Source: an uncultured Candidatus Melainabacteria bacterium (GTDB taxonomy: Bacteria; Cyanobacteriota; Vampirovibrionia; Gastranaerophilales; Gastranaerophilaceae). From it: 64,000 nt of DNA. The DNA lies in NCBI GenBank assembly GCA_934691935.1, contig CAKUTH010000007.1, positions 1 through 64,000 on the forward strand. Direction: 5' to 3'. The first letter of the stretch is position 1. Every line of letters begins with the position of its first letter. Position numbers and translations under genes: made by a program. Positions 17,137-25,644 of this stretch are shown in pieces. Below the pieces are notes generated by a model that saw nothing but the letters and a program-made list of their open reading frames with translations, was not told the origin of the DNA and made no database searches.

Positions 17137-18912
17137 ATGTTTTTAGAAAATTTAAAAGAATTTTTATCCAATTACGGCAAAGGAAGATATTACAAACTGG
17201 CTGGATTTACGATTTTATCACTAATAGCTGGTGGCTTAGAGTTTATTGGGATTGCATTAATCTACCCGTTCATTATGCTGATAATCCAACCTGAAAGCGT
17301 AAATTTGGCAAAATACATAAAGATAGAAAACTCGTTTGTCAGCGGACTTTTAATCGGGCTTTGCGTACTTTTAATTTTTATATTAAAAAATGCGTTTATT
17401 ATATTTTCACAATATATTCAAACAAAATTTACGACAAACTGGCGCCAAGAAATGGTTTGCAAATTCATGAGATATTACATCTATGCACCTTATAAACTAA
17501 CCATGCAAACATCAACCAATGATAAACTGTATGTGCTTGCCACCCTGTGCGGACAATCTGTTGATGGTTTCATGATGCGAGTATTAAACCTTTTCACGAA
17601 CATTGTTATTATATTTATGGTAATTGCCCTGCTTATGATAAAATTTCCAATTCCTGCAATTATTACTATTGTCTTTGTCTGCGTCACAATTTTTGTTCAA
17701 AATAAGTTTTTCAAAAATAAAACAACCGAAATAGCAAAAGTTTTAGCAGACAAATCACTTAAATACCAAACAACTTTGCTAGAAAATTTGAATAATATTA
17801 AAGAAATAAAAATTCTATCATCTGAAAATAAATTTTATAATAAATTTGTAAAAACAGGGAATGAACTAAAGAAAATCCAAGCTAATCAAAGCTTTTATTC
17901 TGCAATTCCGCCTTATATTGTGGAAATTTTGGTTGTCAGCGCACTATTGTTAATGGCATGTATTTTATCTATTCAAAATGTGAATAATAATTCTGGTCTG
18001 ATAGCTTCATTCGCAATTGTTGTAGCTGCACTTTTCAGAATTGCCCCAGCACTAAATCGTATTCAATCAGCAGTTATTGCTATTAACACTTCTAGAAATT
18101 TCGTAAAAAAACTTAATGCACAGCATGACAAATATGATTATGTCGTCAATTCAGTACCTCAAGTTTCCAATAATATACCATTTAATAACTGCATAAAATT
18201 TGAAAATGTAAGATTTTCATATAATGCAGAAAAAGAAGTTATTAAAAATGTGTCATTTGAAATTAAGAAAGGTGATTTTATCGGAATTATTGGATTATCT
18301 GGAGCTGGCAAAAGCACTCTGGCTGATATTTTGACAGGATTGTTACCAATCAATTCTGGTAAAATTCTAGTTGACGAACTAGAATTGAACGACAAAAATT
18401 TTGCACAATTTAGACGACTTATCGGCTATGTTCCACAACAGATAAACGTTTTGGATAAATCTTTTAAAGAAAATGTAGCATGGGGATTTGAGGAAGTTGA
18501 CGATGAAAAAGTTATAAAAGCTCTAAAAGACGCTCAGATTTTTGATGTTGTAGACAGTTTTCCTGACGGAATTAATTCAACGGTTTTAGTAGGTTCTAAC
18601 GGGCTTTCTCAAGGTCAAAAACAACGCTTGGCAATAGCAAGAGCACTTTACAGAAATCCAGAAATTTTAATATTAGATGAGGCAACTTCGTCGCTTGATG
18701 TTCAAGTTGAAAACGAAATTACAGAAATGCTGACTCAATTAAGTACAAAAAAGACAATAATATCTATAGCACATAGATTGTCAACATTGAAAGCATGCAA
18801 CAAATTAATATATATGAAAGACGGACAAATCGTTGATATTGGAACCTTTGAGGAACTCAGCTCACACTATCCTGAATTTGCTAATCTGGTAAATTTGTCC
18901 AAAATCAACTAA
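17137..18912 (+). CDS. ABC transporter, fused permease and ATPase (exporter type)
   Basis: A 591-residue half-transporter. Residues 1-320 hold six membrane helices of the type I exporter fold. The ATPase domain from about 350 has Walker A GLSGAGKST, a Q-loop near YVPQQINVLD, signature LSQGQKQRLAIARAL, Walker B ILILDEATSSLD and the H-loop SIAHRLS. It would work as a homodimer in the inner membrane. Relatives export lipids, glycans or peptides (MsbA, PglK). No peptidase domain or substrate gene adjoins, so the substrate is unknown; a surface glycolipid is a guess. It ends 88 nt before tRNA-Asn. Confidence 0.95.
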   Translation: MFLENLKEFLSNYGKGRYYKLAGFTILSLIAGGLEFIGIALIYPFIMLIIQPESVNLAKYIKIENSFVSGLLIGLCVLLIFILKNAFIIFSQYIQTKFTTNWRQEMVCKFMRYYIYAPYKLTMQTSTNDKLYVLATLCGQSVDGFMMRVLNLFTNIVIIFMVIALLMIKFPIPAIITIVFVCVTIFVQNKFFKNKTTEIAKVLADKSLKYQTTLLENLNNIKEIKILSSENKFYNKFVKTGNELKKIQANQSFYSAIPPYIVEILVVSALLLMACILSIQNVNNNSGLIASFAIVVAALFRIAPALNRIQSAVIAINTSRNFVKKLNAQHDKYDYVVNSVPQVSNNIPFNNCIKFENVRFSYNAEKEVIKNVSFEIKKGDFIGIIGLSGAGKSTLADILTGLLPINSGKILVDELELNDKNFAQFRRLIGYVPQQINVLDKSFKENVAWGFEEVDDEKVIKALKDAQIFDVVDSFPDGINSTVLVGSNGLSQGQKQRLAIARALYRNPEILILDEATSSLDVQVENEITEMLTQLSTKKTIISIAHRLSTLKACNKLIYMKDGQIVDIGTFEELSSHYPEFANLVNLSKIN

Positions 18913-18999
18913 TTTAAGACAAAAAATGCTGAATTCTTGATTAAATTTCAAAAAAAGACTTTACAATGAAAAATTTTTATATTATACTAAGTCATGTAA

Positions 19000-19071
19000 T
19001 CCTCAGTAGCTCAATGGCGGAGCAACCGGCTGTTAACCGGTAGGCTGTTGGTTCGAGTCCAACCTGGGGAG
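19000..19071 (+). tRNA. tRNA-Asn (GUU anticodon)
   Basis: Cloverleaf with acceptor TCCTCAG/CTGGGGA, D arm AGCTCAATGGCGGAGC, anticodon stem ACCGG/CCGGT with loop CTGTTAA (GTT), T arm TTGGTTCGAGTCCAA, and discriminator G. CCA is not encoded. The accessory island starts 50 nt downstream. Confidence 0.96.
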
Positions 19072-19091
19072 TTTTTTATTGCAAAAATTTA

Positions 19092-19118
19092 AGCGAGGTT
19101 TTATCCTCGCTTTTGTTT
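19092..19118 (+). terminator. Terminator after tRNA-Asn
   Basis: AAGCGAGG and CCTCGCTT form an 8-bp stem with a TTTTAT loop, followed by a T-rich run. The left copy of the island's flanking repeat starts three bases later. Confidence 0.85.
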
Positions 19119-19120
19119 TA

Positions 19121-19240
19121 ACTAATGTATTTTAACGACCAGTTTGGTTTGAACTGATAGAAGTATTATTTTAGAAAGTTGGCAATATATCGGCATTTGA
19201 GGGGTAGGAAATAATCAATCTATCCGTACGGCAAAACGGT
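19121..19240 (+). repeat. Left copy of the 120-bp island flanking repeat
   Basis: Identical to 37879-37948 over 70 bp, then roughly 84% similar for another 50. It contains the inverted arms CAGTT/AACTG (about 19140-19156) and CCGT/ACGG (about 19224-19239), and the motif TTTGAGGGGTA. Confidence 0.9.
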
Positions 19241-19489
19241 TGTAGATTATCAGAGAGATTGAGAAAAGTAACCTCGGAAGTTTGAGAGAATTCTCAAACT
19301 TTTTATGTTTTTGGGGAAGAACTTCAAAACTCTCTGATAAAAATTCTCAGACTCTTAGATAATTCACTCTTGAACTTACTGATACTTTTTAGACGAGATA
19401 TGTCTAATCATTACTTACAAAAATTACACTAAAGTAAGCAGTAAGTTAAATTTGTTCAATATATTAAATTTGTTATATAATGTAGTCAT
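19241..19489 (+). other. Structured non-coding stretch behind the left repeat, with terminator and promoter
   Basis: TTATCAGAGAG (19248-19258) and CTCTCTGATAA (19330-19340) can pair over 11 bp. Between them AGTTTGAGAGAA/TTCTCAAACT plus TTTTT (19278-19304) is a strong intrinsic terminator. TATAAT at 19476-19481, 8 nt before the ATG at 19490, is the likely promoter of the next gene. No coding frame is seen. Confidence 0.6.
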
Positions 19490-20119
19490 ATGAATGCAAA
19501 TAATTTAAAAGTTGAATTTATAAATTGGTTAATTAAAAGATACAAAGCAGAAAATATTATATTAGGAAACGAAGTTTTATTTTCAGTAGACAAATGTAGA
19601 GCCGATATTGTCATGTTAAAAAATAACAAAATATTTGCTTATGAATTGAAAAGTGATTCTGATAATTTTATAGACATAGATGTTCAATTAAACCATTATA
19701 TGACTACTTTTAACTATACATATATAGTATTAACAGCAAAACATAAAAAGCAAATAGATATTTTATCTCAATACAATATAGGAATTATTTTGTATGAAAA
19801 ATTTAGATTTAAGATATTAAAAAATCCTACTTTGTCCAAAATAATTTCTATAGATAATTTAGTAGAGTTTTTACATAAAAATGAAATGAAGGAACTAATA
19901 CAAATACCTAAAATAAACAAAACTTCAGTATTTAAATATCGCAACATAGTTTCTAATAAATGTTCAAAAAAGAAAATACAAGAACAAGCATATAAAACAC
20001 TAGAAAAACGCTATGCACGTTTATATAACTTATTTTTAATTGATACTTCCAAAGATAGCATAATGATAGAGGATTTAAAAACTTTAACAGGAAATATTAC
20101 TACCGATAAACTTTATTAA
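19490..20119 (+). CDS. sce7726-family protein, PD-(D/E)XK nuclease-like
   Basis: A 209-residue protein. At about 35-60 it has a nuclease-like core: EVLFSVDKCRADIVML, then FAYELKSDSDNF, with D, E and K in the order of PD-(D/E)XK enzymes, followed by VQLNHYMTTFNYTYIVLTA. This matches the sce7726 family, known to occur next to sce7725 proteins, as here. The rest is basic and helical. The gene converges with and overlaps its sce7725 partner by 20 nt. The promoter lies 8 nt from the ATG without a ribosome site. A DNA-targeting defence role is plausible but not shown. Confidence 0.75.
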   Translation: MNANNLKVEFINWLIKRYKAENIILGNEVLFSVDKCRADIVMLKNNKIFAYELKSDSDNFIDIDVQLNHYMTTFNYTYIVLTAKHKKQIDILSQYNIGIILYEKFRFKILKNPTLSKIISIDNLVEFLHKNEMKELIQIPKINKTSVFKYRNIVSNKCSKKKIQEQAYKTLEKRYARLYNLFLIDTSKDSIMIEDLKTLTGNITTDKLY

Positions 20120-21215
20120 GTATATTTTTAATTATGTGTAAATATATATTAACCCTGACAGAAATCCAAAATCTTGGAGATGAACCTCCGACATTTCCTT
20201 CGCTTGCATTTATTATCTCTTGCATACCCCAGCAAGATATTTCATTTTCTATTAAATCGTTAAAATAGTCAGATTTCACCACTTTCTGTGCAATACTTAT
20301 GTATGCATCCGCATAGGTAGCCTTTTTATCCCTACGCATACGTCTACAATATATAAAATCATCTAAAGCTGGGACATCTATTCTTGGTATCCACCCTTTT
20401 GCAAATACGACATTATCATTACGCACAGGATTTACTGTCGCATAATCGCTATATGTTATATTGTTATTTGATATACCTTCAACACAATTCCTGTAAAAGT
20501 CAATTTCTTTAATTTTAAATTTTACAAAATCACTTATACTCATATGATCTGACACATTTTCTGGAAAAGATGTAGAAGAAATTACAATATTGTTTACTCC
20601 AATTTTTTGTAAAACCTTTATTATTTGTTGTGTTATTTCAATACCTTGTGTTGTGTTGTTTATATATTTAAAGTCAAAAATAAATATAATTTTATCTTGT
20701 ATGTTGTTAAACACGTTCGACTTAATTATATTATTAATATCAAGAATAACATTTTTTGCGACAGCTTCATTATGTGCTCTAAAAACTACATATTGAAAAT
20801 TATCACATAAAGATCTAACTTGTATTTTTAGTTTATTAATATATTCATCATAATTATTTTCTTCTATCATTTGAACAACTGGAAGAATGTTTTTAAATAT
20901 TTTTTTTTGTTCAAGACAGAAGTTTATCCAATTTGAATAATTGTTTTTACTAGAGAATAATGCTTTAATCTCCGTATTAGTAAGCTTTTCATCCAGAGTC
21001 AAATCTAACATAAAAGGTACTTCTTTAAAATGACATTCTAAAAAAGATAAACTACTTTTTATACTCCCTTCATCCGCTTTTGGATTTTTTCTACCTCGTG
21101 TTAATTCAAACAATGGTAGCATAATATCTTTTATTGCGACATTAATTTCTTTTATTGCTCGTAGTTCTGATTCACCTGTTTTTATTATTGGAATATATTT
21201 TTTTCCTAAAATCAT
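20100..21215 (-). CDS. sce7725/T4-beta-protein-family protein
   Basis: A 371-residue protein of the Beta_protein (PF14350, sce7725) type: the N-terminus YIPIIKTGESELRAI, the motif MLPLFELTRGRKNPKADEGS, repeated IFDFKYI and VVFRAHNEA segments that suggest an alpha/beta barrel, and a C-terminal SSPRFWISVRVNIYLHII. Members often pair with sce7726 proteins. The biochemical function is not known. It is the last gene of a three-gene minus-strand unit and overlaps the ImmA gene by 4 nt; its 3' end overlaps the convergent sce7726 gene. Confidence 0.75.
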   Translation of the reverse strand: MILGKKYIPIIKTGESELRAIKEINVAIKDIMLPLFELTRGRKNPKADEGSIKSSLSFLECHFKEVPFMLDLTLDEKLTNTEIKALFSSKNNYSNWINFCLEQKKIFKNILPVVQMIEENNYDEYINKLKIQVRSLCDNFQYVVFRAHNEAVAKNVILDINNIIKSNVFNNIQDKIIFIFDFKYINNTTQGIEITQQIIKVLQKIGVNNIVISSTSFPENVSDHMSISDFVKFKIKEIDFYRNCVEGISNNNITYSDYATVNPVRNDNVVFAKGWIPRIDVPALDDFIYCRRMRRDKKATYADAYISIAQKVVKSDYFNDLIENEISCWGMQEIINASEGNVGGSSPRFWISVRVNIYLHIIKNILNKVYR

Positions 21216-21760
21216 AGCCCATGCCCTTTAAGATTAAGTTGTTTTGCCCTAACACGAACCGCAAGAGTTGAAACATTAAAAAAAACTGCCAATTTTTCAA
21301 TTGTGTCAACGTCATCTTTAATAATTTTCGTAAATACATCTCTTGGCATCAATAATTCCGCAGCAAATTTATTCGCTTGAGACTCGTACAAATCTACCGA
21401 ACTTGTACGTAAAAATATTTTGTCCTCAAATGTATCTGAAATATCTTGATGCATACAATAATGACCTAATTCATGTGCAATTGTAAAATTTTTCCGTGGT
21501 TGAGAATGGGTTTTTTCTACATATATAACTCTTTTTTTTACATTTAAAATCCCAGATATTTCATTATCAAGCTTTATTTCTTCTAGTGACAAGTTTAAAT
21601 GGGATAAAATTTTATTTAAGTCAACTGGGAATTTATCAATTTCACAAGCAATCAACAATTGACTGGGTGTTGCGATATTTTGTTTTTGAGGCTTTATTTC
21701 TATACCTTCAAAAAGATTATCTTCATCTATTCGTTGCATATTTACTTGTATAATAGCCAT
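21212..21760 (-). CDS. ImmA/IrrE-family metallopeptidase
   Basis: A 182-residue zinc peptidase. HELGHYCMH at about 92-100 is the HEXXH site, and FAAELLMPRDVF further on is the family's conserved C-terminal helix. ImmA/IrrE enzymes cleave or inactivate XRE repressors or other regulators upon stress. There is no XRE domain here, nor a separate repressor next to it. The start codon shares one base with the stop of the upstream membrane protein and the 3' end overlaps the sce7725 gene, so all three are one unit. It could sense damage or infection and release the effector pair. Confidence 0.88.
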   Translation of the reverse strand: MAIIQVNMQRIDEDNLFEGIEIKPQKQNIATPSQLLIACEIDKFPVDLNKILSHLNLSLEEIKLDNEISGILNVKKRVIYVEKTHSQPRKNFTIAHELGHYCMHQDISDTFEDKIFLRTSSVDLYESQANKFAAELLMPRDVFTKIIKDDVDTIEKLAVFFNVSTLAVRVRAKQLNLKGHGL

Positions 21761-22506
21761 TATTTTTCCTTCTTAATTTCTTGTTCTGCATTATTTGCCT
21801 CTTGTTTATTTATATTAAAAGAGGTATTTTCTGTATCAATTTCTATTGCAACGTCAGAATTATCTGTTTTTGCAATAAATTCACTCTGATTTGGTTGTTG
21901 TTCTTCTATTTTTTCTGTATCAATAGCTTTGTTATTAGATAAATTTTCAATTTGTGTCTCAATTATATTCAATCGCTTCAACATTTCCTCTTTTTCTTCA
22001 CTATTATTTTGTGTCGCAATTTGTAAATCCTTTAAATCCCCGTAGTTTAATGATTTATTAAATTCTGCTTCAAAATATTTTTTTGCATCTTTATTAATAA
22101 TATCTTTTAAAAGATTTAATCCCATATCAGAATTAAACAATGAATAAATACCATCATATATATCACGTTGATGAGAATTTTTTATATACAAATATCCGAT
22201 AATACCTAAAAAGGCAGAAATACTGACAATTATTGTAATTAAATTTTCATAGAAATGGATTAATCGTTCGAATACAAAATCCGCTGTATGAATTTTATTA
22301 GTATAAATTAAATTATGTATTAAAGTAACTTCTTCATTTGTTAATTTATTAGTAGTAAATATTATTTTGTCTTGTATTATGTCGAGCCAAAAAGGGTTTA
22401 ATAACACAAAACTAAACACAACTCCTGCTATAAATACAAGAAACATGCAAATACATCTTATCCAAAATCTTTTAGAAACATATTTTTTATTTTCACCAGT
22501 ATCCAT
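21760..22506 (-). CDS. Membrane protein with coiled-coil tail, unknown function
   Basis: A 248-residue protein. Two membrane helices are clear: about 14-36 (IRCICMFLVFIAGVVFSFVLL) and 88-108 (LITIIVSISAFLGIIGYLYI). After them comes a cytoplasmic helical, charged tail with heptad-like MLKRLNIIETQIENLSNN, then an acidic Gln/Asn-rich end. It is the first gene of the membrane protein-ImmA-sce7725 unit. TACAAT lies 6 nt before the ATG and there is no ribosome site, so the mRNA is probably leaderless. It may anchor or signal for the module; the function is unknown. Confidence 0.7.
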   Translation of the reverse strand: MDTGENKKYVSKRFWIRCICMFLVFIAGVVFSFVLLNPFWLDIIQDKIIFTTNKLTNEEVTLIHNLIYTNKIHTADFVFERLIHFYENLITIIVSISAFLGIIGYLYIKNSHQRDIYDGIYSLFNSDMGLNLLKDIINKDAKKYFEAEFNKSLNYGDLKDLQIATQNNSEEKEEMLKRLNIIETQIENLSNNKAIDTEKIEEQQPNQSEFIAKTDNSDVAIEIDTENTSFNINKQEANNAEQEIKKEK

Positions 22507-22631
22507 ACAAACATTGTACCATAATTAATATGAATAATTACAATTTGTTAAATTTAATGTATATGCAATGTAGCTCTTTGTAGAATACATAATTAGATAC
22601 AATTTGATTTTTATAGTAAAATAAAATTAGC

Positions 22632-23795
22632 ATGGGAGAAGGTAAGAATAAAAAGTTAAGAGTGTTCGAAGCTTTTGCGGGGTATGGTAGTCAGAGAATG
22701 GCTCTTCGCAATATTGGCATTCCTTTTGAAATCGTTGGAATTTCAGAAATTGAAGGGGAAGTCATACGTTCTTATGCTGCAATTCATACAGACTTTTTAG
22801 AAAAAAGAAAAGAGTTAGATAAATTTGTTGATCTTGATAAGGAGGACTTAATTGCATACCTAGAGAGACTTAATGTTCCTCTTGATTATAAGACATTTGT
22901 AAATAGAGCTCCTAAAATGAAAATAGAACAGCTCAAAGAAATGTATCTTGCAAATAAGTTGACTAATAACTTTGGTGATATTACAAAAATCAACCCCGAA
23001 AAGTTGCCCGATTTTGACTTATTTACTTATTCGTTTCCTTGTCAAGACATATCAGTTGCAGGTTATCAAAATGGTTTAAATGAAAGCTCTGGAACGAGGT
23101 CTTCTCTATTGTGGGAATGTTGCAAAATTATTGAAGCTAAAAAACCTAAATATTTAATGATGGAAAATGTTAAAAATTTGGTAGGTTGTAATCATAAAGC
23201 AAACTTCTTAAAATTTTTAAGATACCTTGAATCTATTGGTTATAAAAATAGATGGTCAGTTCTCAATGCAAAGGATTATGGAACACCTCAACACAGAGAA
23301 AGAGTATTTTGTATCAGTGTATTAGACAAAATGAATTATTTCAGATTTCCAAAGCCGGAACCGCTGATAACAAAATTAGCTGATGTTTTAGAACACGATG
23401 TCGGTGGAAATTTCTATTTAAGAAATAACCAATTTATGGATCATCCAATTGAGCAAGAATACAGTTATTGTATTGATTCAAGCTATTGGAAAGGCTCAAC
23501 TTTAAATAGTTTTTTAGAGAAAAAAAGACGCCAATTAATAACCGATAAAATTAATGAATATGGTGAATATATGGTACGTCGTTTAACTCCGCACGAAGCA
23601 TGGAGATTAATGGGCGTATCAGATGAAGATTACAAAAAGGTATCTTCAATTATGAGTAATACAAGTTTATATAAGCAAGCAGGAAACAGTATAGTTGTCA
23701 GTGTTTTAGAACATATTTTCACCAATCTTTTTATAAATTATGATACAACTATACAAGACCCTAATTTTGCAGTACAATTAGCATTATTTAACTAA
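22632..23795 (+). CDS. DNA (cytosine-5) methyltransferase 1 of a ScrFI-like R-M system
   Basis: A 387-residue m5C methylase. Motifs are in canonical order: I VFEAFAGYGSQRMAL (AdoMet), IV FPCQDIS (catalytic Cys), VI MMENVKNLV, VIII PQHRERVFCI, IX RRLTPHEAWRLMG and X GNSIVVSVLEHI. It protects host DNA. It is followed after 16 nt by the cognate-looking nuclease and then by a second m5C methylase, the order seen in ScrFI of Lactococcus (CCNGG). Which strand or sequence it modifies cannot be read from the sequence. Confidence 0.95.
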   Translation: MGEGKNKKLRVFEAFAGYGSQRMALRNIGIPFEIVGISEIEGEVIRSYAAIHTDFLEKRKELDKFVDLDKEDLIAYLERLNVPLDYKTFVNRAPKMKIEQLKEMYLANKLTNNFGDITKINPEKLPDFDLFTYSFPCQDISVAGYQNGLNESSGTRSSLLWECCKIIEAKKPKYLMMENVKNLVGCNHKANFLKFLRYLESIGYKNRWSVLNAKDYGTPQHRERVFCISVLDKMNYFRFPKPEPLITKLADVLEHDVGGNFYLRNNQFMDHPIEQEYSYCIDSSYWKGSTLNSFLEKKRRQLITDKINEYGEYMVRRLTPHEAWRLMGVSDEDYKKVSSIMSNTSLYKQAGNSIVVSVLEHIFTNLFINYDTTIQDPNFAVQLALFN

Positions 23796-23811
23796 TTTTC
23801 AAGAGAGGGTT

Positions 23812-24624
23812 ATGACTGCAAAGGAAGATATTATTGAGCTTTTTCGGAATAATGTAAAAGGTAAGAAGCCAAATGTTGAAGGCACAAATGAAAGACATGA
23901 TGGTAGACAAGGCCAGTGGTTAGAACACCAGTTTGGTGTTCATTCCAACGATTACAATTTAGCTGATTTGTGGGGTTATGAATTAAAAAACGAAACAACG
24001 TCAGGAAAAACTACATTTGGAGATTGGTCTGCTAATGAGTATGTATTTACAAATCCAGAATACTGTGTTTATTTTTCTGGGAGAAAGAAATTAGACAAGA
24101 GAGAAGATTTCCTACGGATTTTTGGAAAACCTAATGAAGAAAAAGGTGGAAGATGTTCTTGGTCTGGTTCTCCATGTCCCAAAATAGAATGTTTTAATGA
24201 TTTTGGACAAAAATTAGTTGTTGATACGAATAAAGATATCCTAGCTATATATTGCTACAGTAAAGATAAAAGAGCAGATAAATCAGAAATTGTTCCTACC
24301 GAATTACAAATTGAAAATCTTGTACTTGCTAGATGGTATGGTGAAAGTTCTCCTACTTCAAGAAGAAGTGATAAATGCTTAAAAGCAAAACTTGAAAATA
24401 AGTTTAATGATAAAGGTTGGTTTACTTGTAAAACAGACGAAAATGGTTTGTATTGCAAGATTTGTTTTGGCAAACCAATGAATTTTGACGAATGGATAGA
24501 ACTCGTGAAGCAAGGCATTGTTTATTTTGACAGTGGTATGTTTCAAGGGAATCCAAGACCTTATTCCCAATGGAGAGCCGACAATACATTTTGGAATAGC
24601 TTGATTACAGAAACATATGAATAA
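23812..24624 (+). CDS. Type II restriction endonuclease, MvaI/BcnI/ScrFI-like
   Basis: A 270-residue nuclease. At about 30-56 it shows the family core: RHDGRQGQWLEHQFG (Glu), then LADLWGYELKN (D...E-X-K) followed by TTFGDW. This matches the MvaI/BcnI/LlaMI/ScrFI type enzymes that cut CCWGG, CCSGG or CCNGG. It also carries CSWSGSPCPKIEC. An AGAGAGGG ribosome site precedes ATG 23812. It sits between two m5C methylases, all in one direction, so the three genes form a complete system. Assignment to this family is by motif; the exact target is inferred. Confidence 0.85.
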   Translation: MTAKEDIIELFRNNVKGKKPNVEGTNERHDGRQGQWLEHQFGVHSNDYNLADLWGYELKNETTSGKTTFGDWSANEYVFTNPEYCVYFSGRKKLDKREDFLRIFGKPNEEKGGRCSWSGSPCPKIECFNDFGQKLVVDTNKDILAIYCYSKDKRADKSEIVPTELQIENLVLARWYGESSPTSRRSDKCLKAKLENKFNDKGWFTCKTDENGLYCKICFGKPMNFDEWIELVKQGIVYFDSGMFQGNPRPYSQWRADNTFWNSLITETYE

Positions 24625-24696
24625 TATGTGTTGATATGATAAGTATTGTGTTTAACAAAATGGCACAATAAGTATTGTTATGGTAACATTCATAGT

Positions 24697-25644
24697 ATGA
24701 AATCTAAGAAAAAAATAAAAATCATAGATTTATTTGCGGGAATTGGTGGAATAAGACTTGGCTTTGAACAAGCATTTAAGGGTAATGCAGAATGTGTGTT
24801 CACAAGTGAAATCGATAAATTCGCCATTCAAACTTATATTGCGAATTTCGGGGATGAGAATATCTATGGCGATATAACTAAAATTGACGAAAAAGATGTT
24901 CCTGAACACGACATATTATTGGCAGGTTTTCCTTGTCAGCCATTTTCTCAAGCTGGGTTAAAAAAAGGTTTTAAAGATACAAGAGGTACTTTATTTTTTG
25001 ATATAGAAAGAGTTTTGTTGGCGAAAAAACCAAAAGCCTTTCTGTTAGAAAATGTAAAACAATTAAAAGGTCACGATAAAGGTAATACCTTAAAAGTTAT
25101 ATTGGAACATTTAAAAAATGCTGGTTATAAAACGTATGTTCAAGTTTTAGCAGCAAAAGATTTTGGTGTTCCCCAAAATAGAGAAAGAATTTATATAGTT
25201 GGTTTCTTAGATAATAATGTTGATTTTCATTTCCCAGAACCAATCAAAAAAGAAACAAAGGTCGGTAGTATATTAGAAAAAAATCCTGATGAAAAATATA
25301 CTATATCTGACAAATTGTGGGAAGGGCATCAAAGGCGAAAAGCAATGCATAAATCCAAAGGCAACGGATTTGGCTATGGTTTAGTAAATGCTGATAGTAG
25401 TTATACAAACACTATATCTGCAAGATACTACAAAGATGGCAGTGAAATCTTGGTAGAACAAAAAGGCAAAAATCCGCGAAAACTAACCCCAAGAGAGGCT
25501 GCTAGACTTCAAGGCTTCCCAGAAAATTACAATATATCGGCTGTTTCAGATAATCAATTATATAAACAATTTGGAAATAGTGTCTGTGTTCCCATTATAG
25601 AAAAAATTGCAGAAGAAATGAAAACTAGTCTTGAACAAGATTAG
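24697..25644 (+). CDS. DNA (cytosine-5) methyltransferase 2
   Basis: A 315-residue m5C methylase read from ATG 24697; an earlier in-frame ATG would add a poor leader. Motifs: IDLFAGIGGIRLGFEQ (I), GFPCQPFSQAG (IV), LLENVKQLKGHDKG (VI), PQNRERIYIVGF (VIII), RKLTPREAARLQGFPENY (IX) and QFGNSVCVPIIEKI (X). It is shorter than the first methylase, mainly in the target-recognition region, so the two are not simple duplicates. Its 3' end overlaps that of the convergent glycosylase-like gene by 20 nt. Confidence 0.95.
   Translation: MKSKKKIKIIDLFAGIGGIRLGFEQAFKGNAECVFTSEIDKFAIQTYIANFGDENIYGDITKIDEKDVPEHDILLAGFPCQPFSQAGLKKGFKDTRGTLFFDIERVLLAKKPKAFLLENVKQLKGHDKGNTLKVILEHLKNAGYKTYVQVLAAKDFGVPQNRERIYIVGFLDNNVDFHFPEPIKKETKVGSILEKNPDEKYTISDKLWEGHQRRKAMHKSKGNGFGYGLVNADSSYTNTISARYYKDGSEILVEQKGKNPRKLTPREAARLQGFPENYNISAVSDNQLYKQFGNSVCVPIIEKIAEEMKTSLEQD

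Noticed and set aside
19000..19071. tRNA-Asn 3' end as attachment core
   Set aside because: The flanking repeat starts 50 nt behind the tRNA and the right copy contains no tRNA sequence.
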